A DNA stretch of 64,000 bases from Pyrenochaeta sp. MPI-SDFR-AT-0127 (GCA_020747015.1 JAGTJM010000003.1:186001-250000); one strand, 5' to 3'. Positions 10,547 through 22,907 are shown, counted from the first letter of the stretch. The notes: generated by a model not told the origin, from the sequence alone. Numbers and translations are program-made.

Positions 10547-13054
10547 CTACTGCCTCTTGCCCGCTGAGCTCCCACTACTATTCTCCGCATCCGATCCTTC
10601 GTCCTCTTCGTACTTTTCGTTATATCGTTCCTGCCTATCCCTGTACGGGCCCTCATCGCCCTCGTCATCACTCAAAAGATCCTCATCTGATTCCCCAGCA
10701 AAAGCATCATATAGCTCTCCACCCCTTTTGGCCCTTTTCTTCCTGCCTCCTGCTGCCGCACCGAGCATGCCCGTATCTTCTCTATCCTCATCGCCATCCA
10801 GCACCTCGAATTCATACGCATCTCTTGTGTTGCTCAGCCTCTTACGTCTCGCAATGAAGAGATACGTTCCAAGACCAGCAATGAAGACAAGAATGAGAGC
10901 GAGAGCGCCGTAGATCCAGATCTGCGTTCGTTTAGACACGCCAAATGTCGGGAAGGGATTCGGCAAGAAGTTCTCAGACGGTGTTGTGGTTGTCGTAGCC
11001 GTAGAATCTGCTGTTGTGCTTGCTGCCTGACCCCCATTAGTCAATGTTTGCGAAGGCTTCTGGTTCACAGGACGAGTGGGGTGGTCATCAGGGAGAGATG
11101 TTATGGTCGGCAGAGTACCAGTAGCAATCTCCACACTCGTAGTATGCGCTGGATGATCATCGATTTTGTCGTGGTCATCATCGTCATGCTCCGTTGGCAT
11201 GGGGCGGAGGGTGGCTTTGGCCGCATCAATGCATTCGCCCCACAAACGGAGCTTCCAGTCTGTGAAGGTGCCCTTTTTGAGATTGCCTGGGTGCACATCC
11301 TTGACAACAACCGTCCAATTGCCGATGCCGGCTTCGCCCCAGTGCGCTACTGACATGAAAGTCCAATCGATATAGCCGTATGGTGCTTCGTCGTCGCGGC
11401 GAGCGGTGGAGAGATGCGAGACCATGCCACTGGGGGAGATAAGGTCTACGCTAAGGTCTCCACGGCGCTGATGCTCGACATTCATGGTCAGGGTGATATG
11501 CTCAACACGCTCGAAGTTTGCTTCTTTGAGCATGTCTGCTGTGATCTCGAAAACACTGGCGAGACCTTTGTTGCCCTCAGGGATCTCATGCTTAACGTGC
11601 ATCCATGGTGAGTAAAACCACGCTTGCGGCTTGACGAGCTTCCAGTCTTTCGCCTTCTCGACAATAGCCCAAGCATCCAGTTTACCATATCCGAACTGGT
11701 GGCTGTACATGCGTTCGAGGGGAGTTTTAGTCCAGTCACTAGGTTGGTCAAACGGCACGGCCGTTAGGACTGTAAGCCACTGGACATCGCGCCATGTGAG
11801 GTCAGGACGAGCTTGTAGTACGAGTGCATACACGCCAACGCCGATGGGTCCCGCAGCGGATGTGCCACCATGCTGGCCCGTGCACTTGTTTGCGCCAACG
11901 TCCGTGGTGTGGATAGCGTCGCCGCCGCCGCTACTATAAGTCACGACTAGTTGGGCGGAACAAGCCTCTGAATAGTACGGGTGCTGGTTGTTCTTATCGA
12001 TAGCGCCCACGGTAATGCTGTAAATACTGTTCGTATAGCCATCGAAATTGCAGTTGTCGTCACTCGCAGCACCGTTGCCAGCTGCAAAGACATAGATGGA
12101 GCCCTTGCCGTCGCGGCCTTGCTGGATCGCAGTGACCATGGCCTTCTCAATAAGAATGCCTGGCGCTTGCATAGTCTTGCCATCGTCGGGTGGACCCCAT
12201 GAGCAGGAGTAGATGTGGTTCTGTTGCATCTCATAGTTGATGGCCAACGCCTCGTCAATGTCCGTGATGTCGCCCGAGAGGATGCGCACACCCGAGATCT
12301 TTGCATCGTAAGCCAGACCAACACCACAAGCATCGTTCCTGCCTGCAGCAATCTCTCCAGCGCATCGCGTGCCGTGTCGGTCGTCCGAGAGCTTTGGGGT
12401 CGGTAGGTCTTCGTGGTCGTTGTAGTCGTGCGAGCCCGCGGCCAAGAAATTGTCCTTGAGATCAGCGCTGTCATAATCTAGGCCGTCGTCGACCACACAG
12501 GCAGTAACGCCCTTGCCTGTAATGCCCTGCATCCAGACATTTGTGACGTTGATGTCGTTTCCAGGAGTCTTGACGTTGAAGATGTGCCACTGCTCCTCGA
12601 ATATGGGGTCGTGTATTTCGAGCTTACTAGCCGCTTCTCGCTGTGCTTTGATGATGTCGCTGATGGGTGGGCCACGGTCTTGTCGTGGAGGTATTACGCT
12701 GCGCTTCCAATGCCGTGGCTTGATCTTTTGTTTCTGGGTGAATTTGACGCTGTCGAGGGGGTTGTATTCGGCGCCGACTTCGCGCTTCCGCCGCCGCCTC
12801 TTAAGCTCTTGTCTCGCATCATCGACGATATCGTTGTTGTGCTTGGGCGCCTTGAAGACATGATGGTCGTCGAGCGAGCCAAAGGGGCCCTCGTACGTCA
12901 GCCCGAGATGCGCAGCAAGCTCCGACGGCGACGACGATGGGGAGAGATGGACGGCATAGTAGTCGTGGCTCTGGTAGTTGCGGGGCGGGAGGTGCTTGCC
13001 CGCTGCTGCCAGTGTCGCGGCTGACAGCAGGCCCCAGAAGCGGAGGATGCGCAT
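10547..13054 (-). CDS. KEX2: Kexin, Golgi subtilisin-like processing protease
   Basis: Kex2 cleaves secretory precursors after KR/RR pairs in the late Golgi. The single exon encodes 835 residues: a signal peptide (1-19, MRILRFWGLLSAATLAAAG), a prodomain with basic clusters including an autoprocessing-type site RRKREVGA near residue 93, then the S8B catalytic domain. The triad is D189 (VVDDGLDY), H227 (DRHGTRCAGE) and S399 (HGGTSAAGP), with oxyanion Asn N327 (AAGNGA). A P (Homo B) domain follows around 480-620, then a Pro/Thr-rich stalk. One membrane span lies at about 712-735, followed by a 100-residue cytosolic tail. That tail carries aromatic motifs (YEFEVL, YDAF) and acidic clusters of the kind used for TGN retrieval. 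All catalytic residues are intact. It lies divergent to the PhoD-like gene. Confidence 0.96.
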   Translation of the reverse strand: MRILRFWGLLSAATLAAAGKHLPPRNYQSHDYYAVHLSPSSSPSELAAHLGLTYEGPFGSLDDHHVFKAPKHNNDIVDDARQELKRRRRKREVGAEYNPLDSVKFTQKQKIKPRHWKRSVIPPRQDRGPPISDIIKAQREAASKLEIHDPIFEEQWHIFNVKTPGNDINVTNVWMQGITGKGVTACVVDDGLDYDSADLKDNFLAAGSHDYNDHEDLPTPKLSDDRHGTRCAGEIAAGRNDACGVGLAYDAKISGVRILSGDITDIDEALAINYEMQQNHIYSCSWGPPDDGKTMQAPGILIEKAMVTAIQQGRDGKGSIYVFAAGNGAASDDNCNFDGYTNSIYSITVGAIDKNNQHPYYSEACSAQLVVTYSSGGGDAIHTTDVGANKCTGQHGGTSAAGPIGVGVYALVLQARPDLTWRDVQWLTVLTAVPFDQPSDWTKTPLERMYSHQFGYGKLDAWAIVEKAKDWKLVKPQAWFYSPWMHVKHEIPEGNKGLASVFEITADMLKEANFERVEHITLTMNVEHQRRGDLSVDLISPSGMVSHLSTARRDDEAPYGYIDWTFMSVAHWGEAGIGNWTVVVKDVHPGNLKKGTFTDWKLRLWGECIDAAKATLRPMPTEHDDDDHDKIDDHPAHTTSVEIATGTLPTITSLPDDHPTRPVNQKPSQTLTNGGQAASTTADSTATTTTTPSENFLPNPFPTFGVSKRTQIWIYGALALILVFIAGLGTYLFIARRKRLSNTRDAYEFEVLDGDEDREDTGMLGAAAGGRKKRAKRGGELYDAFAGESDEDLLSDDEGDEGPYRDRQERYNEKYEEDEGSDAENSSGSSAGKRQ

Positions 13055-13975
13055 GGCGAGGCACCGAAAGAAGGTAGATACTACGAGCAGCCGGAAACGG
13101 TCATTTATTGTCTAGCCGCGTGGTGCTAGGAAGCAAAAGGCCGTTGGTGTCCTGGGTCCCAGTGAAGGACGATACCAGATAGCGTGGTTGAGGATATCTG
13201 GCAGCGAAAGGGTATTGAGCTTATTGAGGAAGGAGACGGGATTACGAAGACAAGCCGGGGTATTAAAGGCAACAGAGTGGCAGGATGCAGGAGCCGCAGC
13301 GAAGCGCCGGGTAATAGGAATGATGGAATGGGTCGGGAGAGGGAAGACGGGGCTGTTCTCCTTGAATCGGCAGCGGGACAGAGAGAGAAGGAGAGAGCCA
13401 GAGGGCCTTGTGCTGTGCAGCGTGAAACGTTGAAGGTGTTTGACTTAATCGTGGCAGCTTCTTTTAGATCCCCGAGGCGCCTTAACCCGATCGGGCAGGG
13501 TCTGGTGGCCGCCGGCAGAATACCCCGGGCGGTGAAGAGGCAGCCACGGCAAGCCACATCCAACCCCCTCAAGACCACCCGCCATCTCAATTCGAGCATG
13601 CGTTGGCCATGGATATCAGCCTCTTCCCTGCACTTGCACCCTCTCTCCCATCTCCCTTGTACATAGTGTCTTTTCTGTCGCGTTGCACATTCGCCCTTCA
13701 GCGCCATCGCCCTGTTTTGTACCTTGAGATATTCCGCAGGCGCAACCCTCTCCCAGCACCCAGCACCACCCTCACCTCCGCCTCTCCGCCCCCCGACGTA
13801 TTTTTAGGTAGCTACCTCGAATTGCACCAATTGAGACTGTTTCTAAACGTTGCTGTGACAGTGTAACCTGCGTACATAGATCGATTCACCCACCTTCCAT
13901 CCCGTCTCTCACCAGACGTTGATAGGTGCCGCTTACCAGTCCCACCACCACCAATCCTATGATCCCCGTCGCAGC
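13055..13975. promoter_or_regulatory. Divergent intergenic region, KEX2 / PhoD-like gene
   Basis: This 921-base region holds both promoters. Its right half is pyrimidine-rich (13600-13920), as expected for a fungal transcription start and leader. A short upstream exon of the PhoD-like gene may hide here, because an acceptor-like gatag ends at about 13925. No other gene is supported. Confidence 0.4.
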
Positions 13976-16900
13976 ATGGAGAACAGTAGGGACAGCGGTT
14001 CTTACTCCTCGCGGACTGTAAATCCGGCCCTCCAAAAGGCGTCTGACAGCTACCCTCAAAAGCGCACTTCCTACCGCCGCCCAGTAAATGCGCAGCCAGC
14101 TGGAGAGCCTCCTCTCACAGGCCCCATGGCCAACACCATACCCAGCAACACTGCGCGGTCAGTCGCAACCGCTCCTGCCGCAAATGGTGTTTCTCGAACC
14201 TCTTCTCAGAGACGGCGACAGAGCCAACAGATTCCTCCACCAACTACTGGCGCCATGAGCGAGTCTGTACCTTCTGCGCCAGACGTACCGCGCGCCCCTC
14301 CTATGTCATACAGGGACCCATATGCGCCGAAGTCAAGCTCAAGAGTACCCCCACGCTCAAGCTCTGGTCGATCCCGGGACCCAGCCATCCAGCTGAACCC
14401 AAGTCGACAACAGGCAACTGTTCAAACAGCGGCCGATAGATTGTTTGAGTTGCGGTCGCCTCCATATGCGCCAGTTGAGCCATTAGCTGGGACCGTTGAA
14501 CGGCGCAGCTCGCAGCGCAAGCCCTCTGTGCCCGATCGATCCCCGCTTCAGAAGCTCGAGGGAAAGCTAGATGATATAAGCAAGGAGGAGCGGAGAGCCC
14601 GGATACTCGAGGCAGAATTAGCAGCGCAAGAGAAGGCTGAGGCTGAGGCACGCGCCCGTCGTGCGCGTGCGGCTGCGGAACGGCAGCAGCGAGTTGTATC
14701 CCAGCCTGTACCAAGATCCGAGAAGCCTACCAGCATTCCCACCCGAACAACAAGCACTAAACGCCACGTCTCCGTGCCGATACAGCACAAGTCCCCACAG
14801 ATTAGTGACTTGGAATCCGAGGATGGCTTTGCTTATGACCTCAGCGAGCCATGGGACCCGTCCAGCGGTGCAGGCGCCGCTTCTGCCGCGCCTCATCGTG
14901 TGCCATCACAGAAACAGCCGCGCGTTTCTTCAGGCCACCAACAGGTGCCTCACACCGATGCTGTCATTCCGCGAAGCACCAGTCTAAAGGGCAAAGAGCC
15001 CGTTGGGGTCTCCAGAGGAGCAGGGAGTTTCCGTGATCGAAGTGCTGGACCCACTACCCAAAATCTTCAAAGGAAACCTGTCGGTGCAACGACTGGACTT
15101 GGCTTAGTAGGCGTGGACGACACATCTGGCGGAGCTGACGTTACCCGCACTGACAGCAAAAGAGTTGGGCAAGGCAAAAGAGACAGTAGAGGGATCATGG
15201 CTGCGCAGATGGAAATGCAACAGCAATCCATTGATCAGAGGGGAGGCACTCGAGGGCTCGACAGCCGCCAATTACAACCTCATGATCCACCACTAGCCCC
15301 AACTAACCGCAAGAGCGTCGGCTTCTCCGAGCCTGACACGGATATGCAACAACAGGCACCCCAGGATACCCGCTCACATCATTTCAGACACAACTTTGCC
15401 CATCACGACCCCGAGAGAACGTACATTGCGCCGCCTAGCCTGGAGGAGTGGAAGGGCGCCCCGGTCGGCACACTCATCGCAGAAGATCTTGACTTGGATG
15501 CCCCAATTCGAGCCACTAGTGGCAACAAAGCATGGTGGGAAGAAAATCAATCCTCTCGTCGGCGGCGCTCTAGCGGTTATGCGGAGCCAACATACGATGG
15601 CTACGCGGATGAGCCTCCTACGCCGACTACCTTCAATCCACAGCTGTATCTGAAGTGCGGCCCGCTTCTACGCTACACCGGTCTCCGCAGGGACCGCAGT
15701 AGAGCAGGCAAAGAAAAAGAGATCTGGAGAGGCAGTGTGATGATTGTGACAATTGACGCGCAGTCGTCATACTCAAAGCCGCCCACATTACGATTGTTCA
15801 AGCAGCCAATGGACATACTACCGCCACCTCCGCTTGAAGTCAATGGCGATCAACTCGATCCGTCTTATGTCGACCCCATTGAAGGCCAAACCAAGATTTC
15901 ACGAACTGGCAGGACTTTGTACGTCAAGCCAGTCGATGAGCTTGCCGAGGACGCAGACTTGTCACGCATAGAGGATGATACTGGGCTTTTCTCTCAGAGT
16001 AGGAATGCGTCTCCTGGAACAACCGCCAAGTCTACCCGTATCCACAAGAAAGATGGTGAGAAAGTCGGCAAACTACGCGAGATTCCTGGCGTTCGTCTTT
16101 ACGCTGAACGAGGAGTTACCTTCTGGCGCTTCAACCTCGAGGTCGAGCTCGGAAGCAGCCAAGCACGAATCGCCTATAGGATCAATCACGGGCCCCCCAT
16201 TGGCTTTTGGGTCCCGGCCAGGGGCGATTCCATGAACATCATGTTCCACAGTTGCAATGGTTTCTCTTACTCTGTTGACTCTGGACAATTCTGTGGGCCA
16301 GACCCTATGTGGCGAGATGTTTTGAACACTCACCAGACTCGCCCATTCCATGTAATGATCGGTGGAGGTGACCAGATTTATAACGATGCTGCGATGCGAC
16401 AGACCACACTCTTCCGGCAGTGGACTGAAAGCCGAAACCCTATGCAAAAGCACAATGCACCGTTTTCTGAAGAGATGCAGAATGAGTTGGAGCAGTTCTA
16501 CCTCGATCGATACTCGATGTGGTTCTCGCAAGGCTTGTTCGGAATGGCTAATTCTCAAATTCCAATGGTCAATATCTGGGATGACCACGACATCATCGAC
16601 GTAAGTTGCCTCGAGTATGTTTCTCTAACGACTATCCACTGACTCGAGTAGGGCTTTGGATCTTACCCACACCACTTCATGGAGACACCTGTATTCACTG
16701 GTATTGGGGCTGTTGCTTTCAAGTACTATATGCTCTTTCAGCATCAATCTGTGGCCGCTGAAACTGAGATGACTGAACCATCTTGGCTTCTCGGCAAGAA
16801 TCCCGGTCCATATATCAAGGAGCGATCTCGAAGTGTCTTCATGCGGCTTGGCCGACAAGTGGCCTTCTTGGGTCTTGATTGTCGCACAGAAAGACAGCGA

Positions 16901-19318
16901 GACGAAATTCTTACGGAAGACTCCTACGATATTATCTTCGATCGGTTAGAAGACGAAATCATCAAAGGAGAAACAAAGCATTTGATCGTGCTACTGGGCG
17001 TCCCCATCGCCTACCCCCGCTTGAACTTCCTTGAGAATATCTTGACCAGCAGGTTGATGGATCCAATCAAGGCGCTTGGACGTGCTGGAGTATTAGGCAA
17101 CTTTGTGAACAAGTTCGATGGTGGTGTAGAAATCTTGGACGACTTGGATGATCATTGGACAGCCAAACATCACAAAGAAGAGCGAAACTGGTTCATCCGT
17201 GAGCTGCAACATATCGCTTCAACAAAGTCCGTCCGCATAACCATTCTGGGCGGCGATGTTCACCTTGCTGCTATAGGCCAGTTCTATACAAACAAGAAGC
17301 TGAACATTCCGAAGGACAAGGACCATAGATACATGCCGAACGTCATCTCATCTGCCATTGTCAACACGCCGCCTCCAGATATGATGGCAGATATCATCAA
17401 CAAGCGGAACAAAGTGCACCATCTCGATCCTTACACGGATGAGGACATGATCCCGATCTTCACTCACGATGTAGATGGAAAGAAACGCAACAATACTCAT
17501 CTGTTACCCCACAGGAACTGGTGCAGCATCCGAGAATATAAGCCAGGGTCTACTCCACCATCAACTCCATCTCCACCTGCCACGCCGGAAGATGGGCCAC
17601 GACTTTCGAGAACGCTTTCAGACTCGTTACCTGGACAGATGGTTAGGAGGTTCAGTGGCCAAACAAGGCCCTCAGCGCGAAGTCGTGGGCCTCCTCTATC
17701 ATACTACAACAACCCTGCCTATGCTGCAGCCGACGAGGAACAAAGTGGTAACCATGGCCAGCCACAGTCCTCGTTTTCACCCGATCGATCCGAATCCGAA
17801 AGACCTCGCTCACGTCGGAACTCTTTGACCTCTCTTTTCCGCCGCCGTGCATCAGTCGATAGCGCCCCTCGAGACACCGCCCAGACCATGCCGCTACAAG
17901 GGAACCGCGACGGTGCTTCGCAAGACCGACCGTCTACTTTCCACCGGCGTCCGAGTGTTTTGAGCAAGAAGGGTTTGCAACAGCATGGCGAGTTCATCAA
18001 TCTTGAAGGTGGTCTTGACATCTGCCTCAACCTCGAGGTCTCGCAGCATGATCCGGCGGGTATCACTACGCCATACCGGCTTCTCGTGCCGGCTTTACAT
18101 TACATAGCACCCGAGCCCGGCGCTATCGAAAAGGAGCGTCGCAAGCCACGTGGCATGTTCGGTGTGTTCGGTGGTGGCAAACGCAAGACCAAGATCGGCG
18201 ATGATGGATACTCAGTGTCAGGTAGCGAGAGTGGCAGCGAGCTTGGAGAAATCTCAGATGAGGATGAAGAAGAGCGTGCCCGTCAAAGGTACAAGGTTGG
18301 GCCCAGAATTCTCATTCCAGGCTTCGGATCTCGGAATAAACGCAACTCTGCACCTCCCGTGCAAGCGCCCCGGTCTGCTAAAGCTCCTCCCGAGAACCGA
18401 CTCAGTTCCGGCTATCATTCCAACAAAACGGAGCGTCTAGGCCCTGAGCAGACGGACAGGGCTCGTGGCTTTGCTCCCGTCCAGAATGATGACCGAGATC
18501 GAAGGCAGAGTATGGATGTTGGTGCTGGGAATGGATCAAGGTCCACTGCATGGGATTCTGTCGCCGCGAAAAGGCACGTCAGTGCTCCACAGTATCCGTC
18601 CACCACGACTACAACACAAACGACCAACCAAACGTCAATGCTTCCATCACGCTCCGTCTCTACCCGCAAGCAGCCCACTTATAATTCCTCGCACAAGTCG
18701 CAGCTCCCTGTTCCTGCTCCTGAACCCGAGCCTAAGGTGCAACGACGATCTATGGGTGGCATCCTTAATCAGCACTCTCATGACAAGAAGTGGGAACACG
18801 ACGCCCATGTCCTCGCTCACACTGCTTCACAAAAGCGCTCAAAGCGTGAGTCCTACCCTCCTCACCCCGCCATTGTAGGTGCTGGACCGGGCTCGCCATA
18901 CACGCGTGAGGGGCAAGGCTTGCAAGCTCGGCAGGACGCAGGAGGCGACTACTTCTCCAGTGGCGGGCGAGAAGGCCAGGCATATCCCACCAGCGCCGCC
19001 GCCAGTCGAGGGGGCCAATACACTGCTGGCACCGTTGAGCGGAAGGCTGTCCCGAACCCTGAGTATGCAAAGCCAGTACAACGCGCCGAATACTCACAAC
19101 GGAGCGGGTATGACCGCACGTCCTCATATCCTAGCTACCCGCAACGGAACGGCAATGCAGGTGTTGGCGCGAAATACCTTGGTGACGGACGATACGAAGA
19201 CGAGGAGTATGACAGCCTTGACGAAGACCAGCGGAGTTATAGCGGGAAGGAGGGCAGTGTTAGTGACGAGAGTTTTGTAATTCCAAAGAAGAAGAAGAAA
19301 TGGCAGATCTGGCGCTGA
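13976..19318 (+). CDS. Large PhoD-like phosphatase-domain protein
   Basis: Two exons (13976-16600 and 16652-19318, separated by a 51-base intron) give 1763 residues. The central part, about 560-1200, is the fungal PhoD-like metallophosphatase domain. It includes VWDDHD-type metal-site chemistry (NIWDDHDIIDG across the intron, then FGSYPHHFME), VIGGGDQIYND-like MIGGGDQIYND, and ILGGDVHLAAIGQ. PhoD enzymes are phosphodiesterases or phosphomonoesterases; the substrate here is unknown. The first 550 and last 560 residues are low in complexity, Ser/Pro/Arg-rich and probably disordered, with a Glu/Arg coiled-coil-like stretch near residue 210-250. The protein ends in a lysine cluster (KKKKKWQIWR). 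The first ATG of the frame is at 13976; an upstream in-frame segment with an acceptor-like site leaves open a further 5' exon. Confidence 0.88.
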
Positions 19319-19990
19319 AAGGCTCACGAGCGTTGGGTGTACGCTGTGAAGTTTCCTTGTGGATGTAATGACATAATGATAGGTATATATATGGCAGGGG
19401 GGGATGAAGAGGTAGTGCATAATGATGGCACCGCGTTCAACGTTTAGCGGATTAGTGTTCAGCGTTTCAGCGGTTTGGGCATAGCATTTCGTACTGCTGG
19501 AAATTTCTATTGCATCTTCATTGTTCTCATCAGCATGTCTACCAACATCTTTCTACTATATTTTTAATCACTGTTTCTGTCTTACGAACAACAATACTAC
19601 TCACATAATCTAGCACCTGACTTCATTGTGTCATGCGATTTCTAGTCCAGACCAAGAGCATCCATCGACTAAAAAGGGCATTAGAGTGTGGGTGGAGTTG
19701 TGATAGTTAGCATGAACACAGCATTTTCAGAATTCGATTAGAGAAGAGAACATTGTACAGATTGAGAATTTGTTACTCTGGGTTTAAGAGAACAATGAGG
19801 GCGTTATATGCCACTCGCTAGACGCGTTGTCACTTCGAATGCCTGATGGAGCTGCGTGACTACCTATAACTTCTATAATGCTATCACAAAGGAAACACGC
19901 ATATGCCTTGCAACCATGAACGCCAGCGATGCTAGTAGGGTATGCTCCATCTCCGGTACGCCAATAATGCATAAAATAACGAGCGCTGCT
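19319..19990. other. Intergenic region between convergent genes
   Basis: This is the 3' flank of the PhoD-like gene and of the unnamed minus-strand gene. It is AT-rich. I see no gene or repeat. Confidence 0.5.
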
Positions 19991-21350
19991 TTATGGTCCA
20001 CCTTTTGGAATTTGGCGATGATCCGTGATGCTCCATACGCCTAGCTTCATACTTAGATATCTTGCTTGCTTGGGGTCATATGCTGCGCTGACGTTCACCG
20101 TCACCCGCGACCGAGCGCCGTATACCTCGACCAGGCCATTGACCAAGAACGTACCGCGTGGAGCCTGCATATCGTATGGTTTAGATGCCTTGCTAAAGTC
20201 CTGGCGGACTTGAGATAAATCCATGGTGAGCTTCTTGGGGTCTGGGAGAACAAGGCCCAAGTCCTTTGCAAGACCATCCACGGGTGCTGTAGAAGGGGAA
20301 GATGCTGTTCGTTGAGTATCATTTGCGGGAGATGTGGAAGGGCTATTGGGCGTCGCGTTATTCGAAGGGGCTGTAGAAGTGGGAGCCGATGGAGGGTGAA
20401 CACCGATTCGCTGAATTAGCTGTTGGGCCGTGTCTGGCTCAGACTTCTCGTCCCATCCCATGTAGACTCGAAAGTCTTTCCAAGATATCCTTGCTTTCCG
20501 TTTTGTATCTTCGTATAATGCGACCGCGACCTCTTTCGGGAGAAATGCTTTCGTCAAGCGATGATGATGGGCCTCTTCGACTAAGCGTGTTGCTTTCCGC
20601 CATTCCAGATCTTCTGTCAATTCGATACCAGGGCGCTCATATTCAACCGGAGGGCCGTCCGGGAACTTGACCTCGAGCCAGAATCCGCCTTTGCTGGTAT
20701 CAACTTGACCGTACCTGGCAATGTATCCAGGGTTCTTCGCGGCGGAGCTGCGGATCGTTGCAACCAACTCTCCTGTCGAGCCGTTAGCGACGTTTGATTT
20801 CTATGAGAATCGATTCAACATACGGCGTATCTTTATGATTCTTGGTTGATCATTGGCAATTCTTCTGAATTCCTGCCATTCTGGATCTGAGCCTCTGTAA
20901 TAGGTCTTCGAACATGGCCGCGAGAAACCTGTGGGTAAGAATAGTAGAACGTCATCGTATTCTTCTTCCTCATCATCTTCGTGGTCTGCCTCCTGTCCGG
21001 TTTCCTTATCCTTATCTTCAACGTGAGCTTGGTTATTTGAGCGCGCTGATTTCTGTTCCTTCTGCTCAACTTCTTCAACCTCAATTTCCAGGCCAAGGTA
21101 TCGCGTGAGGCCGTAGGATGCTCCTGCGATAGCGACCGCGCCAACCAGACGCCTGAACCATCAGTAAACGATATCGAGGGCACTTCGGTGAAGCGCAAAC
21201 TTACGACTTGCTAAGGAAAGGCCTTCTTATGTGAACTCGCTGAATGACAATTGTCTCATGGCCATCACGTGCAGCTGACCGTGCTATGCGCGAGTATGGA
21301 ACTCTGTTGAAGAGAGACAAGTTCCTCCGCAATACCTGTGCCTTGAACAT
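19991..21350 (-). CDS. Conserved-looking probable mitochondrial membrane protein, function unknown
   Basis: I do not recognise this family. Three exons (21350-21205, 21152-20824, 20772-19991; introns of 52 and 51 bases) join in frame to 418 residues. The N-terminus is basic and lacks acidic residues for about 28 positions (MFKAQVLRRNLSLFNRVPYS), as in mitochondrial presequences. A short hydrophobic segment follows at about 50-65 (RLVGAVAIAGASYGLTRYLG), then a long acidic linker. A folded region with WQEFRRIANDQPRIIKIRR and GFWLEVKFPDGPPVEYERPG comes next. Near residue 270 there is a Ser/Thr/Pro linker, then a C-terminal beta-rich segment (RGTFLVNGLVEVYGARSRV). Both introns have good gt..ag ends. 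It is divergent to the Vps3844-type gene (314 bases between starts). A mitochondrial role is inference from the N-terminus only. Confidence 0.75.
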
Positions 21351-21664
21351 GAGGCCGGCGCGGGGAGGAAGCGGGCGTTATGAGACTTCTAGGGTGACGA
21401 AGAAAGACATGAAGACCTCGAAAAGGTGGTATTAAAGTAAGCGAAGATTGCCTGTGAAGAATAGGTGAATGCTTGGGATGCACTTTTGGTCCATATAGCC
21501 GTGAAACCAAGTGTTTCTATTGTCCGCATGTGAAGTGCAGCGGAGGCGTGCTGCGGCGTAATTGCGGCAAATCCCGCCGTGGTGGTCGCAAGCTTCCCTT
21601 CACTGACGTTGAGCATCATCCACCGCCGCAGCTCAAAACACCTCTCCCATCACCACACACCACG
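21351..21664. promoter_or_regulatory. Shared divergent promoter
   Basis: The 314 bases between the divergent unnamed mitochondrial gene and the Vps3844-type gene must serve both. No clear TATA box or known site was seen. Confidence 0.4.
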
Positions 21665-22907
21665 ATGAAGCTGTCCTGGGGCTTTGTCGCGTCGTCGCTC
21701 TATGGTTCGGCTCTTGCAGTGCGGCCGTCGGTCGGTCCGGAAACAGCTCGATTGATCCTCGCACAGCGGCTGGGCCTATCTCGATTCCACTCGATCGCGC
21801 ACGTAGACCCGGAGACGATTCGACACATCAACGCATTTGGAGGAAGGCAGCAGAAGCTGTTTGGCGGAGACGATGCAGCTCGGTCGAAGGCACATCTACT
21901 GATGTGGATCGAGGATGCGGAGCAGGACGAGGCAACAGGTAGGCACACCATCTAAGGCGTATAGCGAGGGTTGTAGACTGACAGGAGCTCCAGTCATCGT
22001 CAACGATGGATCAGACCGGACACGGGACTTTGTCATCACAAATCCACCTCCAGCGTCAGAGAACGACCGCCTGATTGAGGACTTTATACTGCAAGCCGAG
22101 TCACTACCAGAGTACCCAGATCCTCAGCAGCATACATTCTCAGCTGGCTTTGAGATTGAGGCTGTACTCCCACCAAATAATAAACTGAAATGTTACAATG
22201 AATATCTTAGCGTTTTCCGTACCGGCAACAAGGAGTTCAGCAGCGAAGAGATCGCCAAAGTGCTGAGCAAAGTCAACAAGAAGGCAGAAGAGCTTGAGTT
22301 TTCAGTAACCATTGTTATGATACCAGCTTCGAAGCCCCACTCCAAACGCGCCGCCCACCCCTGGGGAACGTACGACCTCCCTTCAAAAGCCGGCCGCCGC
22401 GAAAACCCCGAAGCGCTGCTTTCATCGAATCCTGTGCCTTCGTCTTCTCCCAATCCCAAAGTATCTGATCTCGAGGATTTCCCTGTCATAGCCTTTGCAG
22501 AAGACAAGGGACCGGTACGGGGCATTCTACCTAGCTGCTTCGACACTTTGTCCGGCTGCCAGAAGCAGACTCACAACTGTTCTAGCCATGGAGAGTGCAA
22601 GCTGTTGCACAAGGGCCGTGGATCTGGCACTGACCGGGAGTCGATGGATTGCTATGGCTGTGCTTGCACCCCTACTGTCGAGCACGTCGACGAGGATAAA
22701 GGGATGGAGTCGAAGAGAAAGGTTACCTATTGGGGTGGACCAGCTTGCCAGAAGAAGGATATTTCCGTCCAGTTCTGGCTGTTCGTCGGAACTGGTGTTA
22801 TGCTTGCCTTCCTGGTCTCTTCTGGTATTGGTATGTTATATTCGATGGGCGGGGAAGAATTGCCGAGTGTGATTGGTGCTGGCGTCAGTGGCCCAATTAG
22901 AAAGTAA
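21665..22907 (+). CDS. ER/endomembrane type I protein with Vps3844 C-terminal domain
   Basis: Exons 21665-21938 and 21985-22907 (46-base intron) give 398 residues. A signal peptide (MKLSWGFVASSLYGSALAV) is followed by a lumenal domain. A cysteine-rich C-terminal module comes next (CFDTLSGCQKQTHNCSSHG, CKLLHKGRG, CYGCACTP, GPACQKKD), then one membrane span (FWLFVGTGVMLAFLVSSGIG) and a short tail. The cysteine module plus terminal span match the fungal Vps3844 domain (formerly DUF3844), named for a link to vacuolar sorting; the molecular role is not established. An EGF-like disulphide pattern is visible but the module is best described as Vps3844-type. The intron joins GAT..G/GA in frame (EATGAPVIV). 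Confidence 0.85.
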
